Assembly (NCBI GenBank): GCA_031552735.1 | Contig: JAVBMF010000030.1 | Coordinates: 1 to 60,727, forward strand | Reading direction: 5' to 3' | Length of the DNA stretch: 60,727 nt | Source: JAVBUY01 sp031552735 | Lineage (GTDB): Bacteria; Bacillota; Clostridia; Christensenellales; Aristaeellaceae | In this document: positions 25,059-33,319 of the stretch, one piece after another | Layout of the letters: every line of letters starts with the position of its first letter | Position numbering within the stretch: position 1 is the stretch's first letter | Translations under genes and position numbers: made by a program | Notes under the pieces: model-generated | What the model was told of the DNA's origin: nothing | Databases searched by the model: none | What the model saw: the letters and a program-made list of their open reading frames with translations, nothing else

Positions 25059-26699
25059 TTACCCCTCGATTTGTTCAAATAGCCGCATGCCGCCAGAGAG
25101 ATTGTACACCCGGTCAAACCCGCGCTGCATCAGGATGCGCTGCGCAAGGTAGCCGCGCAAGCCTTGCGCGCAATACACCAGCAGGGGCGTATCGGACGGA
25201 ATCTCACCCAGCCGCTGTCTTAGCTCGTCCAGCGGGATGTGCAGGCTGCCGGGCAGTGCCCCGCGCGCGTTTTCCGGGGCGGTGCGCACGTCCAGCAGCG
25301 TTCCGTCAAACGTGCGCCAATCGTGCCAATGCAGCACTGGCCCGCGTCCGGAGAGTACATTCTCGGCCACCATGCCGGCCACATTGACCGGGTCTTTCGC
25401 CGAGCCATACGGCGGCGCATAGCACAGCTCCAGCTCGGCCAGGTCGTGCACCGTGCCGCCCAGCTTGATCACCGTCGCGATCACGTCGATGCGCTTGTCC
25501 ACCCCCGCCTGCCCCACCGCCTGCGCGCCCAGCACCTTGCCATCAGGCGCGAAAAGCAGCTTGAGGGTCATCTGCACCGCGCCGGGGTAATAGCCCGCGT
25601 GATCGTTGGGGTGCACATAGATTTTCTCATACGGCTTGTCCGCCTTGCACAGCGCCTTTTCGCTCCGCCCGGTCATGGCCGCCGTCCAGTCGAACAGCTT
25701 GACAATCGCCGTGCCCACCACGCCGCCAAACGCGCGCGGCTGCCCCGCCACACCGTCGGCGGCGACGCGCCCTTGCCGGTTGGCCGGACCGGCCAGCGCC
25801 AGCATGGTCGGTTCGGCGGTGTCCGCGCGGTGCGTCTGCGCCGCATCGCCCACTGCCCATATCTCCGGATCATCGGTGCGCTGCGTTGTATCCACCGCGA
25901 CGCCGCCGCCGGGTGCCAGCGCAAGCCCCGCCTGCTGTGCCAATTCATTTTCCGCGCGCACGCCGATGGCCAGCACGACTAGCTCGGCCTGTATTGCCTG
26001 CGCGCCCTCCAGCGAAAGCGACAGGCCGCCGTTAGCCGACGTGATGCCGGTCAGCTTGGCATTCAGCCGCACCGCCACACCGCCATGCCGGAGCGCTTTT
26101 TGCGCAATGCCCGCCACTTCCGCATCGAACGGAGGCAGAATTTGTGCCGCCGCTTCCACTAGCGTCACCGTTATATCCCTTCCGCGCAGGTTCTCCGCCA
26201 CTTCCAGCCCGATAAAGCCGCCCCCGACGACCACGGCATGCCGCACATCGCCCGCGTCCACCGCTGCACGGATCGCGCGCATGTCGTCCATGGTGCGCAG
26301 CGTGTGCACGCCGGGCAGGTCTATGCCCGGAATCGGCGGCACAAAAGCCTTTGCGCCGGGCGACAGAATAAGCTGGTCAAACGCGTAATCATATGCCTCG
26401 CCGGTGACGAGGTTGACCAGATGCACCAGCTTCTTCTCGCGGTCGATGCCGCGCGCCTCGGTGCGTGTGCGCACGTCGATGGCAAAGCGCGCCTTCAGCC
26501 CCTCGGCGGTCTGCACGCGCAGCGCGCGCTCATCGGCAATCACCCCACCAATATGATACGGCAGCCCGCAGTTGGCAAACGACACCTCGGCCCCGCGTTC
26601 CACCAGCACAATCTCCGCCTGTTCGTCCATGCGGCGCAGCCGCGCAGCCGCACTCGCGCCACCCGCCACGCCGCCGATGATGATCACTTTCTTGCGCAC
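25059..26699 (-). CDS. CoA-disulfide reductase with C-terminal rhodanese domain
   Basis: 546 residues. The FAD site is V-I-I-I-G-G-V-A-G-G-A-S-A-A, the active Cys is in S-F-A-N-C-G-L-P-Y-H-I-G-G, and the NADH site is V-V-V-G-G-G-F-I-G-L-E-V-A-E. A dimerisation domain (about 320-440) follows. The C-terminal rhodanese domain (about 455-546) has L-L-V-Y-C-A-Q-G-L-R-G-Y-L-A with the persulfide Cys. CoADR-Rhd proteins reduce CoA disulfide or polysulfide. The GTG at 26699 follows AAAGGAGATGTTGTT. It is divergent from desulfoferrodoxin across a shared palindromic promoter, so a shared oxidative-stress response is likely. Confidence 0.92.
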   Translation of the reverse strand: MRKKVIIIGGVAGGASAAARLRRMDEQAEIVLVERGAEVSFANCGLPYHIGGVIADERALRVQTAEGLKARFAIDVRTRTEARGIDREKKLVHLVNLVTGEAYDYAFDQLILSPGAKAFVPPIPGIDLPGVHTLRTMDDMRAIRAAVDAGDVRHAVVVGGGFIGLEVAENLRGRDITVTLVEAAAQILPPFDAEVAGIAQKALRHGGVAVRLNAKLTGITSANGGLSLSLEGAQAIQAELVVLAIGVRAENELAQQAGLALAPGGGVAVDTTQRTDDPEIWAVGDAAQTHRADTAEPTMLALAGPANRQGRVAADGVAGQPRAFGGVVGTAIVKLFDWTAAMTGRSEKALCKADKPYEKIYVHPNDHAGYYPGAVQMTLKLLFAPDGKVLGAQAVGQAGVDKRIDVIATVIKLGGTVHDLAELELCYAPPYGSAKDPVNVAGMVAENVLSGRGPVLHWHDWRTFDGTLLDVRTAPENARGALPGSLHIPLDELRQRLGEIPSDTPLLVYCAQGLRGYLAQRILMQRGFDRVYNLSGGMRLFEQIEG

Positions 26700-26725
26700 A
26701 ACAACATCTCCTTTGCAAATCGGGC

Positions 26726-26754
26726 TTGACATTTCGATAATAGTAATTTATACT
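26726..26754 (+). promoter_or_regulatory. Promoter of desulfoferrodoxin
   Basis: TTGACA (26726-26731), exact 17-base spacer, TATACT (26749-26754). The palindrome 26736-26760 covers the spacer and the -10 box. Confidence 0.85.
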
Positions 26755-26760
26755 ATTATC
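26736..26760. promoter_or_regulatory. 25-base palindromic operator, Fur/PerR-like
   Basis: Perfect arms GATAATAGTA and TACTATTATC around ATTTA. It resembles Fur-family boxes in its AT-rich GATAAT/ATTATC ends. It blocks the dfx promoter and overlaps likely promoter sequence for the divergent CoA-disulfide reductase. The regulator gene is not in this window. Confidence 0.8.
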
Positions 26761-26827
26761 AACCCCAAGTCAACCCGGTTTTTCTCCCGAGGCTTTCGGG
26801 AATCTATTGAGGAAAGAGGTTTGGAAC

Positions 26828-27211
26828 ATGTCTGAACAAAAATTTTTCATCTGCAAACATTGCGGCAATCTCATTGGCATGGTGCAGAACGCGGGCGTTC
26901 CGGTGGTTTGCTGCGGCGAAAAGATGGTCGAGCTGGTGCCCAACACCGTCGATGCCGCTAAGGAAAAGCATGTGCCTGTGGTCGCCGTGTCCGGTGCCAC
27001 CGTGGCGGTAGAGGTCGGGTCCGTGCCGCACCCGATGCAGCCGGAGCACTTCATCGACTGGATCTATCTGCAAACCGTGCAGGGCGGCCAGCGCAAGGCG
27101 CTATCTGTGCCCGGCGAGGCAAAAGCGACCTTCGCATTGACCGATGGCGACAAGCCGATCGCCGTGTTCGCCTACTGCAACCTCCATGGGCTATGGAAGG
27201 TCACCGTCTAA
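26828..27211 (+). CDS. dfx: Desulfoferrodoxin (superoxide reductase, two-centre type)
   Basis: Reduces superoxide to peroxide without making oxygen, using rubredoxin-type electrons. 127 residues. The N-terminal desulforedoxin Fe(Cys)4 site is C9, C12, C28, C29 (F-I-C-K-H-C-G, V-V-C-C-G-E-K-M). The catalytic Fe(His)4Cys centre is read as H48 (E-K-H-V-P), H68 and H74 (P-H-P-M-x-P-E-H-F-I) and C117/H120 (Y-C-N-L-H-G-L-W). The usual surface Glu/Lys region is E-K-H-V-P. RBS GAGGAAAGAGG precedes ATG 26828. Confidence 0.96.
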   Translation: MSEQKFFICKHCGNLIGMVQNAGVPVVCCGEKMVELVPNTVDAAKEKHVPVVAVSGATVAVEVGSVPHPMQPEHFIDWIYLQTVQGGQRKALSVPGEAKATFALTDGDKPIAVFAYCNLHGLWKVTV

Positions 27212-27231
27212 TCCGACGCCCAAACACAGCG

Positions 27232-27290
27232 AGGAATCCGCTTCCCCCACCGTTCCTCGGGGGAAAAGGGTTCCTCGCTTTCTTTATGCT
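27232..27290 (+). terminator. Terminator after dfx
   Basis: GCGAGGAA-CC and GGGTTCCTCGC arms around a C/G-rich inner hairpin, followed by TTTCTTT. Confidence 0.75.
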
Positions 27291-27804
27291 ATTCAAATTG
27301 CCGAAAGCGCCTGCCGAACACCGGCAAGGTGTAGCCCTCGCCGCGATAGCCGTGCAGCATCAGCAGGATGCGCAGCGCCAGCGCGCCGATGAGCATCCCC
27401 GCCCAGGCCAGCCACAGCAGCGTGCTCAGCACAACGCCAATCACCGGCATCCAGCCCACAATCAGCCCGACCACGCCCAGCCCTGCCGACGCGAACACAA
27501 ACGCGCTCAGCAGCCCGACCGATTGCACCGCATAGCGACGCACCGCGCGGCTGCGCGTATCGGCAAAGAAGAAAAACAGCCCCATCAGCCCACTGGCCGC
27601 CGCCAGCAGGCAGGTCAAGTTGATCACAGGATTGGTGGAGATGATTTGCAGTGGCGGCGGCGCATATCGCTTTGGCTGGTCATATTCACCGTCATATTCG
27701 CCGTCGTCGTCCTCGTCATACGCCTGCGCATCCGCATCATCAACCTCGTCATACGGTTGCTGCGCATACCCGCCGCGCGGGTCATAGCCGTCCTGATTCC
27801 GCAT
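27289..27804 (-). CDS. DUF4870-like small membrane protein with acidic N-terminal tail
   Basis: 171 residues. The first 45 residues are strongly acidic and Tyr/Gln-rich (Y-D-E-D-D-D-G-E-Y-D), then come three hydrophobic helices. The loop after the first helix has A-D-T-R-S-R-A-V-R-R-Y-A-V-Q-S-V, like the R-x-H-A-x-Q-S motif of DUF4870/Tic20-like proteins. RBS AAGGAGG precedes the ATG at 27804. It sits 28 bases downstream of ddl. Function unknown. Confidence 0.75.
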   Translation of the reverse strand: MRNQDGYDPRGGYAQQPYDEVDDADAQAYDEDDDGEYDGEYDQPKRYAPPPLQIISTNPVINLTCLLAAASGLMGLFFFFADTRSRAVRRYAVQSVGLLSAFVFASAGLGVVGLIVGWMPVIGVVLSTLLWLAWAGMLIGALALRILLMLHGYRGEGYTLPVFGRRFRQFE

Positions 27805-27831
27805 GCGCTCGCCTCCTTCGTGCGTCGGTCG

Positions 27832-29037
27832 TCAGCGCTTGGCGCCCTTGGCCGCTGCAATGCCCTTCTCGTAGCCCTGCAAGATGGTCGAATCATACGC
27901 GAACACGCTTTGATGCTTCTGCGCATGCGCGGCAAAGGCCAGCTCCACCATCTTCTCCAGCAGCGCCGGGTACTGCATGCCCATCTCCTGCCACAGATAG
28001 AACGCCAGCGAACCGGGGATGGTGTTGATCTCGTTGATGAACAATTTTTCGTTTTTATCCAGCATCAGGTCGATGCGCGCCACGCCCTTGCAATCCAGCG
28101 CGCGGAACGCGTCGCAGGCCAACCGCTGCGCCTGCTCGGTCAGCGCGTCGCCAATCGGCGCAGGCACCTGTCGCGCCAGCGACTGCATGCCCTTGCTGGG
28201 TCCTTTCGCTTGGCGCAGATACTTGTCCTGATAGGTCAAAAACTCCTCGGTGGACACCGGCATTTCGCAGACCGACGGCGTCACGTCCTCGCCAAAGCCC
28301 AGCACCGCGCAATTGACTTCGCGCGGGGCGTCGATGCCCTGCTCCACCAGAATGCGCCGGTCGAACGACACCGCTACTTCAATGGCCTTGCGCAGCGATT
28401 CGCGATCCGTGGCGCGGCTGATGCCGATCGAGCTGCCCAGGTTGGCAGGCTTGACAAACACCGGGTAGGTCAGCTTACCCTCCACCTTGTCGAGCACCGC
28501 TTCGGGCTCTCGCTGCCAGGCGTCGCGCAGGAACCACACATCGTCCACCACCGGCAGACCGACGCCGCGGAACATGGTTTTCATCGCGATCTTGTCCATG
28601 CCGACCGCCGAGCCCATCACACCGCTGGACGTATACGGGATGTCGGCCAGCTCCAGCAGGCCTTGCAGCGTGCCATCCTCACCGTTCAGGCCATGCATGA
28701 CAGGCACTGCCACGTCCATGTGCGCGATCGCGCTCTTGCCCGCGCCGCCAAACAGCCCCGCCTTTTGCGGCGGCCAAGCGACCAGCTCTCCGCTGCCCGC
28801 GCTGATGTCCAGCATCACGCGCTGGATGCCCGCCGCGCCCGGACTAAACTTGGCATAGGTTTTCACATCGCGCAGCGGCGCGCCGGTGTACCACATGCCG
28901 TCACGCGCAATGTAGACCGGCACCACCGTGTACCCGCCCTGCTCGGCGGCATCCATGCATTGCAGCGCGGACACGATCGACACGTCGTGCTCGCAGGTGC
29001 GGCTGCCATAGAATACCGCCATCGTCAGCTTGTTCAT
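27832..29037 (-). CDS. ddl: D-alanine-D-alanine ligase
   Basis: Joins two D-alanines with ATP for the peptidoglycan stem peptide. 401 residues, somewhat longer than the usual 310-370. The N-terminus has V-F-Y-G-S-R-T-C-E-H-D-V-S-I-V-S-A (G-G-x-S-x-E-H-x-V-S type). The ATP-grasp core has P-V-F-V-K-P-A-N-L-G-S-S-I-G-I-S, E-V-N-C-A-V-L-G and the metal site I-N-E-I-N-T-I-P-G. RBS AAGGGGGAAGAACCC sets the ATG at 29037 although the frame is open upstream. It follows the membrane MurF-like ligase, whose product pathway it feeds. Confidence 0.94.
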   Translation of the reverse strand: MNKLTMAVFYGSRTCEHDVSIVSALQCMDAAEQGGYTVVPVYIARDGMWYTGAPLRDVKTYAKFSPGAAGIQRVMLDISAGSGELVAWPPQKAGLFGGAGKSAIAHMDVAVPVMHGLNGEDGTLQGLLELADIPYTSSGVMGSAVGMDKIAMKTMFRGVGLPVVDDVWFLRDAWQREPEAVLDKVEGKLTYPVFVKPANLGSSIGISRATDRESLRKAIEVAVSFDRRILVEQGIDAPREVNCAVLGFGEDVTPSVCEMPVSTEEFLTYQDKYLRQAKGPSKGMQSLARQVPAPIGDALTEQAQRLACDAFRALDCKGVARIDLMLDKNEKLFINEINTIPGSLAFYLWQEMGMQYPALLEKMVELAFAAHAQKHQSVFAYDSTILQGYEKGIAAAKGAKR

Positions 29038-29050
29038 GGGTTCTTCCCCC

Positions 29051-30760
29051 TTATTCCGCGTAATTGTCCGGCAAATCGTTCTCGTACAGCACCGTGTCGC
29101 CCGCCCGAACCAGCGTAGCCAACAGCGCGGTGCTCTCATCCAGCGTACTGACGCGGTGCAGATTTGCGCTGTCAAACCCGGCGCTCAGCAGTCCCTCGGC
29201 GATGGGGTCTGTGCGCCGCTTACCGATGAGGATGGCGATGTCCGCCGCGTGCGCCATCTGCTCGCCAAAGGCGCGGTTGAGTGCGTCCTGCTCGTCGCCC
29301 AGCTCCACCATGCCCGGCGTAATCACAATGCGGCGCGGCGGAAACTGCGCCAGCACCGCCATGGCCGCCTTCGCGCCATTGGGGTTGCTGTTGAATGCGT
29401 CGTCGATGACGGTCACCCCGTTGCCGGTATCCAGCAGTTGCAGGCGATGCTCCACCGGCGTCAGCTTCGCGATGCCCGCTGCCAGTTGCTCCATGCTCAG
29501 CCCCAGCGCCAGCGCCACCTCGCAGCACAGCAGCAGGTTCATGATATTGTGCTCGCCCAGCAGCTTAGTCTCGCACGATATGCGGCGTCCCTGATCGTCC
29601 GCCAGCGCAAACCGGCTGCCGAATGGACCGGTGGTGATATCCGCCACGCTCAGGTGCTGTCCCGCCAGCGTCTTGTCGGCCAGCTCGCACTGCGCATACA
29701 GCCGCTCGCAGATCGCGCCGTCCCGCGCAAAGAACGCCTTGCCGTCCGTAGGCAGCCACTCGATCAGTTCGTACTTGGTGGCGGCAATCGCCTCGATGGT
29801 GCCAAAGGTATCCAAATGCTGCGGCCCGACCGAGGTCAGGATGCCAATGGTTGGGTGCACCAGCTCGCACATCTCGCTGATGTCGCCGACATGCCGTGCG
29901 CCCATCTCGGCGATGAATACCTGATCATCGGCCGCCAATTGCTCGCGGATCACGCGCGTGACGCCCATCGGCGTGTTGTAGCTGGCCGGCGTCGCATAGA
30001 CCTTATACTTCTCATCTAATAATGTTTTCAGCAGGAATTTTGTGCTGGTCTTGCCATAGCTGCCGGTGATGCCAATGCGGATCAGCCCTTCGTGCTCGTC
30101 CAGCTTGCGCTGCGCATCGGCAAAAAATCCCTGATTGATCTTTCTTTCGACCGGGCTAACCAGCAGCGCGGCCACGACCAGCCACAGCGGGTTGAGGATG
30201 CTGTGCAGCGTGGGGTCGGTCAGCCACAAGACCACCCGCAGCCCGAGCGAAGAGGATGGCAGCCCGCGCAATGCCCACTCATAACCCATAAGCAGCGCGG
30301 AATGCGTGAGAAAGGCTGCCACGATCAGCCGCTTCATGCGCGGGGTGTAGACCAGCGGCTTCTTGCTGGGCAAGGCGCGCACTACGAGGAATATGACGAT
30401 TGCCACAATCAAGGGCAACATCCACAGCAGTCCGAAAAACGCCTCGTAAAACATCCTGATTCTGTTGTACAGCCACATGGTGATTTCGTTCGGAAAACCA
30501 AGCCATCCCTGTGCATACACGACCGCCGCCAGAAGAATCCCGGGCAAAAACGCGCGCAGCCACACCCGGCGCAGCGCCCGGAAATACCCGGGCAACTGAT
30601 AGCTCTCCAGTTGAAACAGATGCAGCAGCGTGTGCATGATCAGCGTATTGGCTGTCGCAAGCACCAGACAGCCAAGCCAAGGATTCCCCCAGGACATGAG
30701 CCTGCCAATGCCAGTCCACAGCCCGATGAACGTAAACCAAATCGCCAGCGCGTATGCCAT
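29051..30760 (-). CDS. murF: MurF-like Mur ligase with an N-terminal membrane domain
   Basis: 569 residues. The first 210 residues form about five or six transmembrane helices instead of the usual MurF UDP-binding domain. From about 225 on comes a Mur ligase core: P-loop G-I-T-G-S-Y-G-K-T-S-T, N-T-P-M-G-V-T-R, A-E-M-G-A-R-H-V-G-D-I, T-S-V-G-P-Q-H-L-D and G-E-H-N-I-M-N. The C-terminal domain has D-D-A-F-N-S-N-P and P-G-M-V-E-L-G. The D-D-A-F-N-S-N-P and G-M-V-E-L-G blocks are typical of MurF, and ddl follows within 14 bases. It probably adds D-Ala-D-Ala at the membrane. How it binds its UDP or lipid substrate is unclear. It overlaps the preceding hydrolase stop (TAATG). Confidence 0.88.
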   Translation of the reverse strand: MAYALAIWFTFIGLWTGIGRLMSWGNPWLGCLVLATANTLIMHTLLHLFQLESYQLPGYFRALRRVWLRAFLPGILLAAVVYAQGWLGFPNEITMWLYNRIRMFYEAFFGLLWMLPLIVAIVIFLVVRALPSKKPLVYTPRMKRLIVAAFLTHSALLMGYEWALRGLPSSSLGLRVVLWLTDPTLHSILNPLWLVVAALLVSPVERKINQGFFADAQRKLDEHEGLIRIGITGSYGKTSTKFLLKTLLDEKYKVYATPASYNTPMGVTRVIREQLAADDQVFIAEMGARHVGDISEMCELVHPTIGILTSVGPQHLDTFGTIEAIAATKYELIEWLPTDGKAFFARDGAICERLYAQCELADKTLAGQHLSVADITTGPFGSRFALADDQGRRISCETKLLGEHNIMNLLLCCEVALALGLSMEQLAAGIAKLTPVEHRLQLLDTGNGVTVIDDAFNSNPNGAKAAMAVLAQFPPRRIVITPGMVELGDEQDALNRAFGEQMAHAADIAILIGKRRTDPIAEGLLSAGFDSANLHRVSTLDESTALLATLVRAGDTVLYENDLPDNYAE

Positions 30761-31539
30761 TATCCGTTTTCCTCCAGCAAAAAGTGCGTCACCACGCGGG
30801 CGAATGCCTGCGCGTGCTCAATATACGCAAAGTGCGTGCCTTCCACGGTGACCAGTCCCGCGTCGGGAATCTCGCGCGCCATCTCCTGCCCCATCCACAG
30901 CGGCGTTTCAGTGTCCCCCGTGCCCCAGTAGAGCAGCGTCGGCGCGGCAATGCGCGGCAGGTATTCCCGCAAGTCCTGATTGATGACCTTCACAAACGTC
31001 TGGCGCATGTCCTCGTCCAGCGCGTTGTAGTCCGCCGAGCCGAAGCGTTTGCGCAGCTTTTCGCGCATGGTTTGGGGCATATCGCCAAACAGGCGCGTTT
31101 TCTCGCACAGGTCGCATGCCCCGCGCAGGAATTTGTACACATTGCTACGGCGCTTGCTTTGGGCGGTCGGCGGCTTGCGCAGGCCCGCCGCGCCGGTCAG
31201 CACCAGCTTTTCGACCAGCTCCGGGTGCTCGGCCGCCAGCACAATGGCGACGCGCCCGCCAAAGCTATGCGCCACAATGGCGCACGGCGCGAGCGCCAGC
31301 TCCCGGATCAGCTGCTCGGTCATGCGCGCAAAGTCAGGCACCCCCCACGGCTCGGGTGGCTTGCCGCTGCGCCCGTGTCCGGGAAAGTCGATGGCGGTCA
31401 CGCGCGCCAGCGGCGCCAGCGCATCCATCAGCGGCGCAAACAGCGCGGTCGAGCAACCCCATCCGTGCAGCAGCAGGATGTCCTTGCCGGTTCCGCGCTG
31501 TTCATAGTGCACGCGCGCGCCGCATACTTCTCGCTCCAT
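30760..31539 (-). CDS. Alpha/beta-fold hydrolase
   Basis: 259 residues. The oxyanion loop is L-L-H-G-W-G, the nucleophile elbow A-H-S-F-G-G, the acid is in L-Y-W-G-T-G-D and the catalytic His in G-T-H-F-A-Y. A helical cap (about 130-190) is present. It has no signal peptide, so it is an intracellular esterase or lipase-like enzyme of unknown substrate. Its stop overlaps the start of murF by one base, so it belongs to the murF-ddl operon. Confidence 0.88.
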   Translation of the reverse strand: MEREVCGARVHYEQRGTGKDILLLHGWGCSTALFAPLMDALAPLARVTAIDFPGHGRSGKPPEPWGVPDFARMTEQLIRELALAPCAIVAHSFGGRVAIVLAAEHPELVEKLVLTGAAGLRKPPTAQSKRRSNVYKFLRGACDLCEKTRLFGDMPQTMREKLRKRFGSADYNALDEDMRQTFVKVINQDLREYLPRIAAPTLLYWGTGDTETPLWMGQEMAREIPDAGLVTVEGTHFAYIEHAQAFARVVTHFLLEENG

Positions 31540-31608
31540 GCCGCCTCCGTCAAGTGCTTTTTCTACGCCCCATTGTATGTGGGCTGATTCTTTATTCTAC
31601 CCCATTTT

Positions 31609-31638
31609 TCCAAAAAAGAAAACCCCCGCGCCCCGCGG
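31609..31638 (-). terminator. Terminator after rimI
   Basis: Minus strand CCGCG / GGG / CGCGG followed by GGGTTTTCTTTTTT. Confidence 0.65.
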
Positions 31639-31648
31639 AGGAAGGAAA

Positions 31649-32125
31649 TTATGCTTCTTGGGTTTGCGCCAGTTGGGCGTACATGATCAGCGCGTCCTCC
31701 CGATTATCCTCGTAATAGCGCTTACGATACCCCACGTCCAGAAAGCCGACCTTGTGATACAGCGCCTGCGCCACGGCATTGGAGCGTCGCACCTCCAGCG
31801 TGATCATGTACATGCAGGTGTCCTTGGCCAGCGCCATCAGCGCGCGCGTGATCGCCTCGCCATAGCCGCGCCCGCGATAGTCCGGATGCACCGCGATGTT
31901 GGTGACGTGCGCCTCGTCAATGACCAGCCACATGCCGCCGTAGCCGACCACCCGGCCTTCGACCTCCAGCACTAGATACCTCGCCGCTACATTTTCTTTC
32001 AGTTCCCGCTCAAAGGACGCGCGCGACCACGGCATCGAGAAATTGATCTTCTCCATCTCGGCCAGAACGTCCAGATCGCGCTCCTCCATCGGGCGCAGGA
32101 TGTAATCAACGGGATGTTCAGCCAT
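31649..32125 (-). CDS. rimI: Ribosomal protein S18 N-acetyltransferase RimI
   Basis: GNAT enzyme of 158 residues. Acetyl-CoA loop N-I-A-V-H-P-D-Y-R-G-R-G-Y-G, then I-T-L-E-V-R-R-S-N-A-V-A-Q-A-L-Y-H-K-V-G-F and G-Y-R-K-R-Y-Y, the RimI signature. The ATG at 32125 overlaps the end of tsaB by eight bases (A-T-G-G-C-T-G-A). The tsaE-tsaB-rimI order is conserved widely, which supports the call. Confidence 0.93.
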   Translation of the reverse strand: MAEHPVDYILRPMEERDLDVLAEMEKINFSMPWSRASFERELKENVAARYLVLEVEGRVVGYGGMWLVIDEAHVTNIAVHPDYRGRGYGEAITRALMALAKDTCMYMITLEVRRSNAVAQALYHKVGFLDVGYRKRYYEDNREDALIMYAQLAQTQEA

Positions 32126-32819
32126 GCGAAGCCTCCCGCGCGGCACGTTCACGCTCGGCCTGCGGCGCGCGCAGATAGTATGGCAGAAGCTGCTCATACG
32201 CCACCGCATCCTTTGCGTAGTGGCGCGCCAGTGTGGCCGCCGCACTGGCCTTCAACCCCTGCGCGTGCATCGGCGCGAAGTTTGCCTGATCACCCAGCGT
32301 CTCGGCAATGCGCACGGAAAATACCGGCACGCCGTCGCCGATAAACCAAAGTGGTCCTTCCAGCGCACGCACTTTGTCCAGATACTCCGGCAGCTTTAGC
32401 GCCTCATCGGGCAACAGCCGCACAGGCGGCATCCCCGCCGAAAACGCCGCGCCATACACCTGTCCCGCGCGCGCGTCCAGAATCGGGCAGATCGTGCCCT
32501 GCACGCCCGGCAGGTTCACGGCCAGCGCCTGAAGCGCGTTGATGCCGATGCAGGGAATATCGGCGACCTGCGCCATGGTGCGTGCCGCCACCACGCCAAT
32601 GCGCACACCGGTAAACGACCCCGGCCCATGCACCACCGCGATCAGGTCTATGTCGGTCATGCGCTTGCCAGTTTCCGTTAGCGCGCGCTCGATCATGGGC
32701 ATCAGCCACTCCGAGTGCGTGCGGCCATGCGTCAGCGCACTCTCGAACAGCACGCGCGCATCGTCGGTGATCGCCACGCTGACCGACGGCCCAGAGGTAT
32801 CCATCGCCAAAATATTCAC
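32118..32819 (-). CDS. tsaB: tRNA threonylcarbamoyladenosine biosynthesis protein TsaB
   Basis: Pseudo-enzyme partner of TsaD in t6A synthesis. 233 residues, actin/ASKHA fold: I-L-A-M-D-T-S-G-P-S, H-G-R-T-H-S-E-W-L-M-P, and G-P-G-S-F-T-G-V-R-I-G. The start is GTG at 32819, sharing GTGA with the tsaE stop. tsaD is not in this window. Confidence 0.94.
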   Translation of the reverse strand: MNILAMDTSGPSVSVAITDDARVLFESALTHGRTHSEWLMPMIERALTETGKRMTDIDLIAVVHGPGSFTGVRIGVVAARTMAQVADIPCIGINALQALAVNLPGVQGTICPILDARAGQVYGAAFSAGMPPVRLLPDEALKLPEYLDKVRALEGPLWFIGDGVPVFSVRIAETLGDQANFAPMHAQGLKASAAATLARHYAKDAVAYEQLLPYYLRAPQAERERAAREASHG

Positions 32820-33298
32820 GCGTTTTCCTCCAGCCCGGTCAATATGTCCTCGGGAAAGCCGCCCTGCGGACAGACGCGGATTTGCCGGGCTTGTCCATCG
32901 TTGATGGCATGCATAGTGATGGCGAGCCGCCGCTCGGGCAGCGCATCCATCGCTCGTTCCGGCCATTCGATCACCGCCACCCCGTCGCCGCCCGCATACT
33001 CTTCCAGTCCGGCGGCGAAAAACTCCTCCTCGTCCGCCAAGCGGTACAGGTCCATGTGATACAGCGGGCAGCGCGCGCCGATATGCTGCGCCATCAGCGT
33101 AAAGGTGGGGCTGGGCAGCGGCCCGGTCACACCCATGCCGCGCGCGATGCCGCGCGCCAGCACGCTCTTGCCCGCGCCCAGCTCGCCTGTCAGCAGCACC
33201 ACATCCCCGGCGCGCAGCACCGCGCCCAGGCGCTGGCCCAGCGCCCAGGTTTCGCCTTCGGTATGGGTGGTCAGTGTGCGCATTGCCGGTTCTTTCAT
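32816..33298 (-). CDS. tsaE: tRNA threonylcarbamoyladenosine biosynthesis ATPase TsaE
   Basis: P-loop ATPase of about 160 residues, required for t6A with TsaB/TsaD. Walker A is T-G-E-L-G-A-G-K-S, then S-P-T-F-T-L, H-M-D-L-Y-R-L-A-D-E-E-E, and V-I-E-W-P-E-R. The ATG at 33298 has a poorly spaced RBS; a second ATG five codons later is possible. Confidence 0.94.
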   Translation of the reverse strand: MKEPAMRTLTTHTEGETWALGQRLGAVLRAGDVVLLTGELGAGKSVLARGIARGMGVTGPLPSPTFTLMAQHIGARCPLYHMDLYRLADEEEFFAAGLEEYAGGDGVAVIEWPERAMDALPERRLAITMHAINDGQARQIRVCPQGGFPEDILTGLEENA

Positions 33299-33319
33299 CC
33301 TCTCTCGGGTGCGAATGCC

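Noticed and set aside
27193..29118. 641-codon plus-strand frame over ddl
   Set aside because: GC-rich antisense frame; ddl on the minus strand carries all ATP-grasp motifs.
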